From an uncultured Coriobacteriales bacterium (GTDB lineage Bacteria > Actinomycetota > Coriobacteriia > Coriobacteriales > UMGS124), in assembly GCA_903789505.1 (NCBI GenBank), contig CAIFEU010000006.1:22570-36696 (forward strand): a DNA stretch of 14,127 bases, given 5' to 3'. The notes under the pieces were generated by a model. It was not told the origin of the DNA. It saw only the letters and a list, made by a program, of their open reading frames with translations, and did no database searches. The translations under genes were made by a program, and so were the position numbers. Positions 13,199 through 14,127 of the stretch are shown here, piece by piece. Within the stretch, counting starts at the first letter, position 1, and each line of letters starts with the position of its first letter.

Positions 13199-14127
13199 GT
13201 GGCGGAATCATCCCGTGCCTCTGACGGTCGCCCCGCATCCTCCGGCGTCGTCTGGACGCCGGCAAACGTCGTAACCGTCGTCCGAATCGCGCTCATACCC
13301 GTTCTGGTCGTCATGATGCTCGTTCCCTGGGGAACGCACGACATGCGCTGCTGGGTCGACGCTGCGCTGTTCGCCCTCATCTCTCTCACCGACAGCCTCG
13401 ACGGCTACCTAGCCCGCTCGCGCGACGAGATCACCACCTTCGGCAAGTTCATGGACCCCATCGCTGACAAGCTCCTCGTGATCTCTGTGATGGTCGCGAT
13501 GGTTCAGCTCGGGACTCTTCCCTCCTGGGTGCCGATCGTCATCGTCGCGCGCGAGTTCCTCGTATCGGGTCTGCGCATGATCGCCGCCTCCGCCGGCGTC
13601 GTCGTGGCGGCAAGCTACATCGGCAAGGCCAAGACTCTCTTCACGATGGTCGCCCTGGTCATGTTCTTCGTGAAGGACGTCGCCCTGTTTGCGGGCGCTG
13701 CGCGCTTCGTCGATGGGCTCTCGTGGCTCCTGATGGCAATAGCGGTCGTCCTTACGATTGTCTCGATGGTCGACTATTTCAGAAAGTGTGGCAGACTCCT
13801 CTTCGGCGAGTCGCATAGCCCCTCGCCAACACGCGAGGCTTCCGAGGCGTGTCGTTCGCTCGAGACCGGAGGTTCCCCCGAATCCCGGCAGCCCTCTGAC
13901 CCCGCTCCCGGCGAAAGCTCCTCGAGACCCGTCACCTCCGAACGTCTCTACGAGCTTGCGAGCCGCGTGGTCTCGACGGCGGGTAAAAAGGGATTGCGCG
14001 TGGGTACCGCCGAGTCTCTCACCGGCGGCTTGATCAGTGCGACCCTGACTCGCGTCCCCGGCTCGTCTGCCGTCGTTGCTGGAGGCGTCACGAGCTACAT
14101 GGTCGACGTGAAGGAGCGGGCTCTTTC
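13199..14127 (+). CDS. pgsA: PgsA-CinA fusion: phosphatidylglycerophosphate synthase joined to CinA/PncC amidohydrolase domain (3' end outside window)
   Basis: One reading frame runs from GTG 13199 to the window edge without a stop (309 complete codons). Residues about 18-200 are a CDP-alcohol phosphatidyltransferase with several membrane segments and the exact catalytic motif D65-x2-D68-G69-x2-A72-R73-x8-G82-x3-D86-x3-D90. PgsA joins CDP-diacylglycerol and glycerol-3-phosphate, the first step to phosphatidylglycerol and cardiolipin. A Ser/Pro-rich linker (about 203-245) leads to 'RLYELASRVVSTAGKKGLRVGTAESLTGGL...VPGSSAVVAGGVTSY', the start of a CinA C-terminal domain (PncC type), which deamidates nicotinamide mononucleotide. 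The linker contains no in-frame ATG, GTG or TTG; the first candidate, GTG 13967, falls inside the first CinA helix. So the two are most likely one polypeptide. The CinA N-terminal MoCF domain is absent. The 3' end and further domains are not visible. Confidence 0.88.
   Translation, partial: MAESSRASDGRPASSGVVWTPANVVTVVRIALIPVLVVMMLVPWGTHDMRCWVDAALFALISLTDSLDGYLARSRDEITTFGKFMDPIADKLLVISVMVAMVQLGTLPSWVPIVIVAREFLVSGLRMIAASAGVVVAASYIGKAKTLFTMVALVMFFVKDVALFAGAARFVDGLSWLLMAIAVVLTIVSMVDYFRKCGRLLFGESHSPSPTREASEACRSLETGGSPESRQPSDPAPGESSSRPVTSERLYELASRVVSTAGKKGLRVGTAESLTGGLISATLTRVPGSSAVVAGGVTSYMVDVKERAL

Noticed and set aside
13967..13969. Separate cinA gene starting at GTG 13967
   Set aside because: It would remove the start of the first helix of the CinA domain and has no purine-rich site at a proper distance; GGAGG at 13868-13872 is followed by no start codon in range.
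1..14127. Mobile element, CRISPR array, tRNA or rRNA genes
   Set aside because: No terminal repeats with a transposase or integrase, no regularly spaced direct repeats and no recognisable tRNA or rRNA sequence were seen on either strand.

Overview
The window is a GC-rich (clearly above 60% by eye), gene-dense stretch of bacterial chromosome, with every recognisable gene on the + strand. The protein families, the high GC and the many GTC/GCC/CGC codons point to an actinobacterium. The order dapB-dapA-rnj-ftsK-rodZ-like-yajQ-rimO-pgsA/cinA, and the diverged protein sequences, suggest the Coriobacteriia (Atopobium/Olsenella-like). That taxonomic placement is an inference, not a measurement. I see no rRNA, tRNA, CRISPR array, insertion sequence or phage gene. 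The largest gap between genes is about 170 bp, and I found no classical terminator (stem followed by a T-run) in any gap.

Layout. (1) Positions 2-577: C-terminal half of an SGNH/GDSL-type hydrolase, cut by the window edge, with a Cys-rich tail. (2) 632-1789: a membrane-anchored endonuclease/exonuclease/phosphatase-fold protein whose catalytic domain is predicted to lie outside the cytoplasm. (3) 1909-3762: dapB then dapA, the two consecutive enzymes that make tetrahydrodipicolinate for diaminopimelate/lysine. Each has its own leader. (4) 3915-11085: a tight operon of rnj (RNase J), ftsK (DNA translocase) and a RodZ-like membrane protein. The ftsK ribosome binding site lies inside the end of rnj, and the ftsK stop overlaps the start of the rodZ-like gene. 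(5) 11213-11710: yajQ, behind a leader with two perfect hairpins. (6) 11801-13198: rimO (ribosomal protein S12 methylthiotransferase). (7) 13199 to the window end: one uninterrupted reading frame that encodes a complete PgsA phosphatidylglycerophosphate synthase, then a Ser/Pro-rich linker, then the start of a CinA/PncC amidohydrolase domain. This is a PgsA-CinA fusion whose end lies beyond the window.

How the parts fit. Most of the genes are housekeeping: cell-wall precursor supply (dapBA), RNA turnover (rnj), chromosome segregation and division (ftsK), cell shape (rodZ-like), ribosome modification (rimO), membrane lipid synthesis (pgsA) and pyridine nucleotide salvage (cinA/pncC). Three things are out of the ordinary. 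The PgsA-CinA fusion would place NMN deamidation at the membrane. The RodZ-like protein carries a roughly 250-residue cytoplasmic region rich in Arg, Gly, Tyr, Ser and Asp with no lysine at all, resembling RGG-type condensate-forming or RNA-binding segments, and it is co-transcribed with an RNase. Strong stem-loops also sit just downstream of promoter-like -10 elements ahead of dapA, rnj and yajQ.
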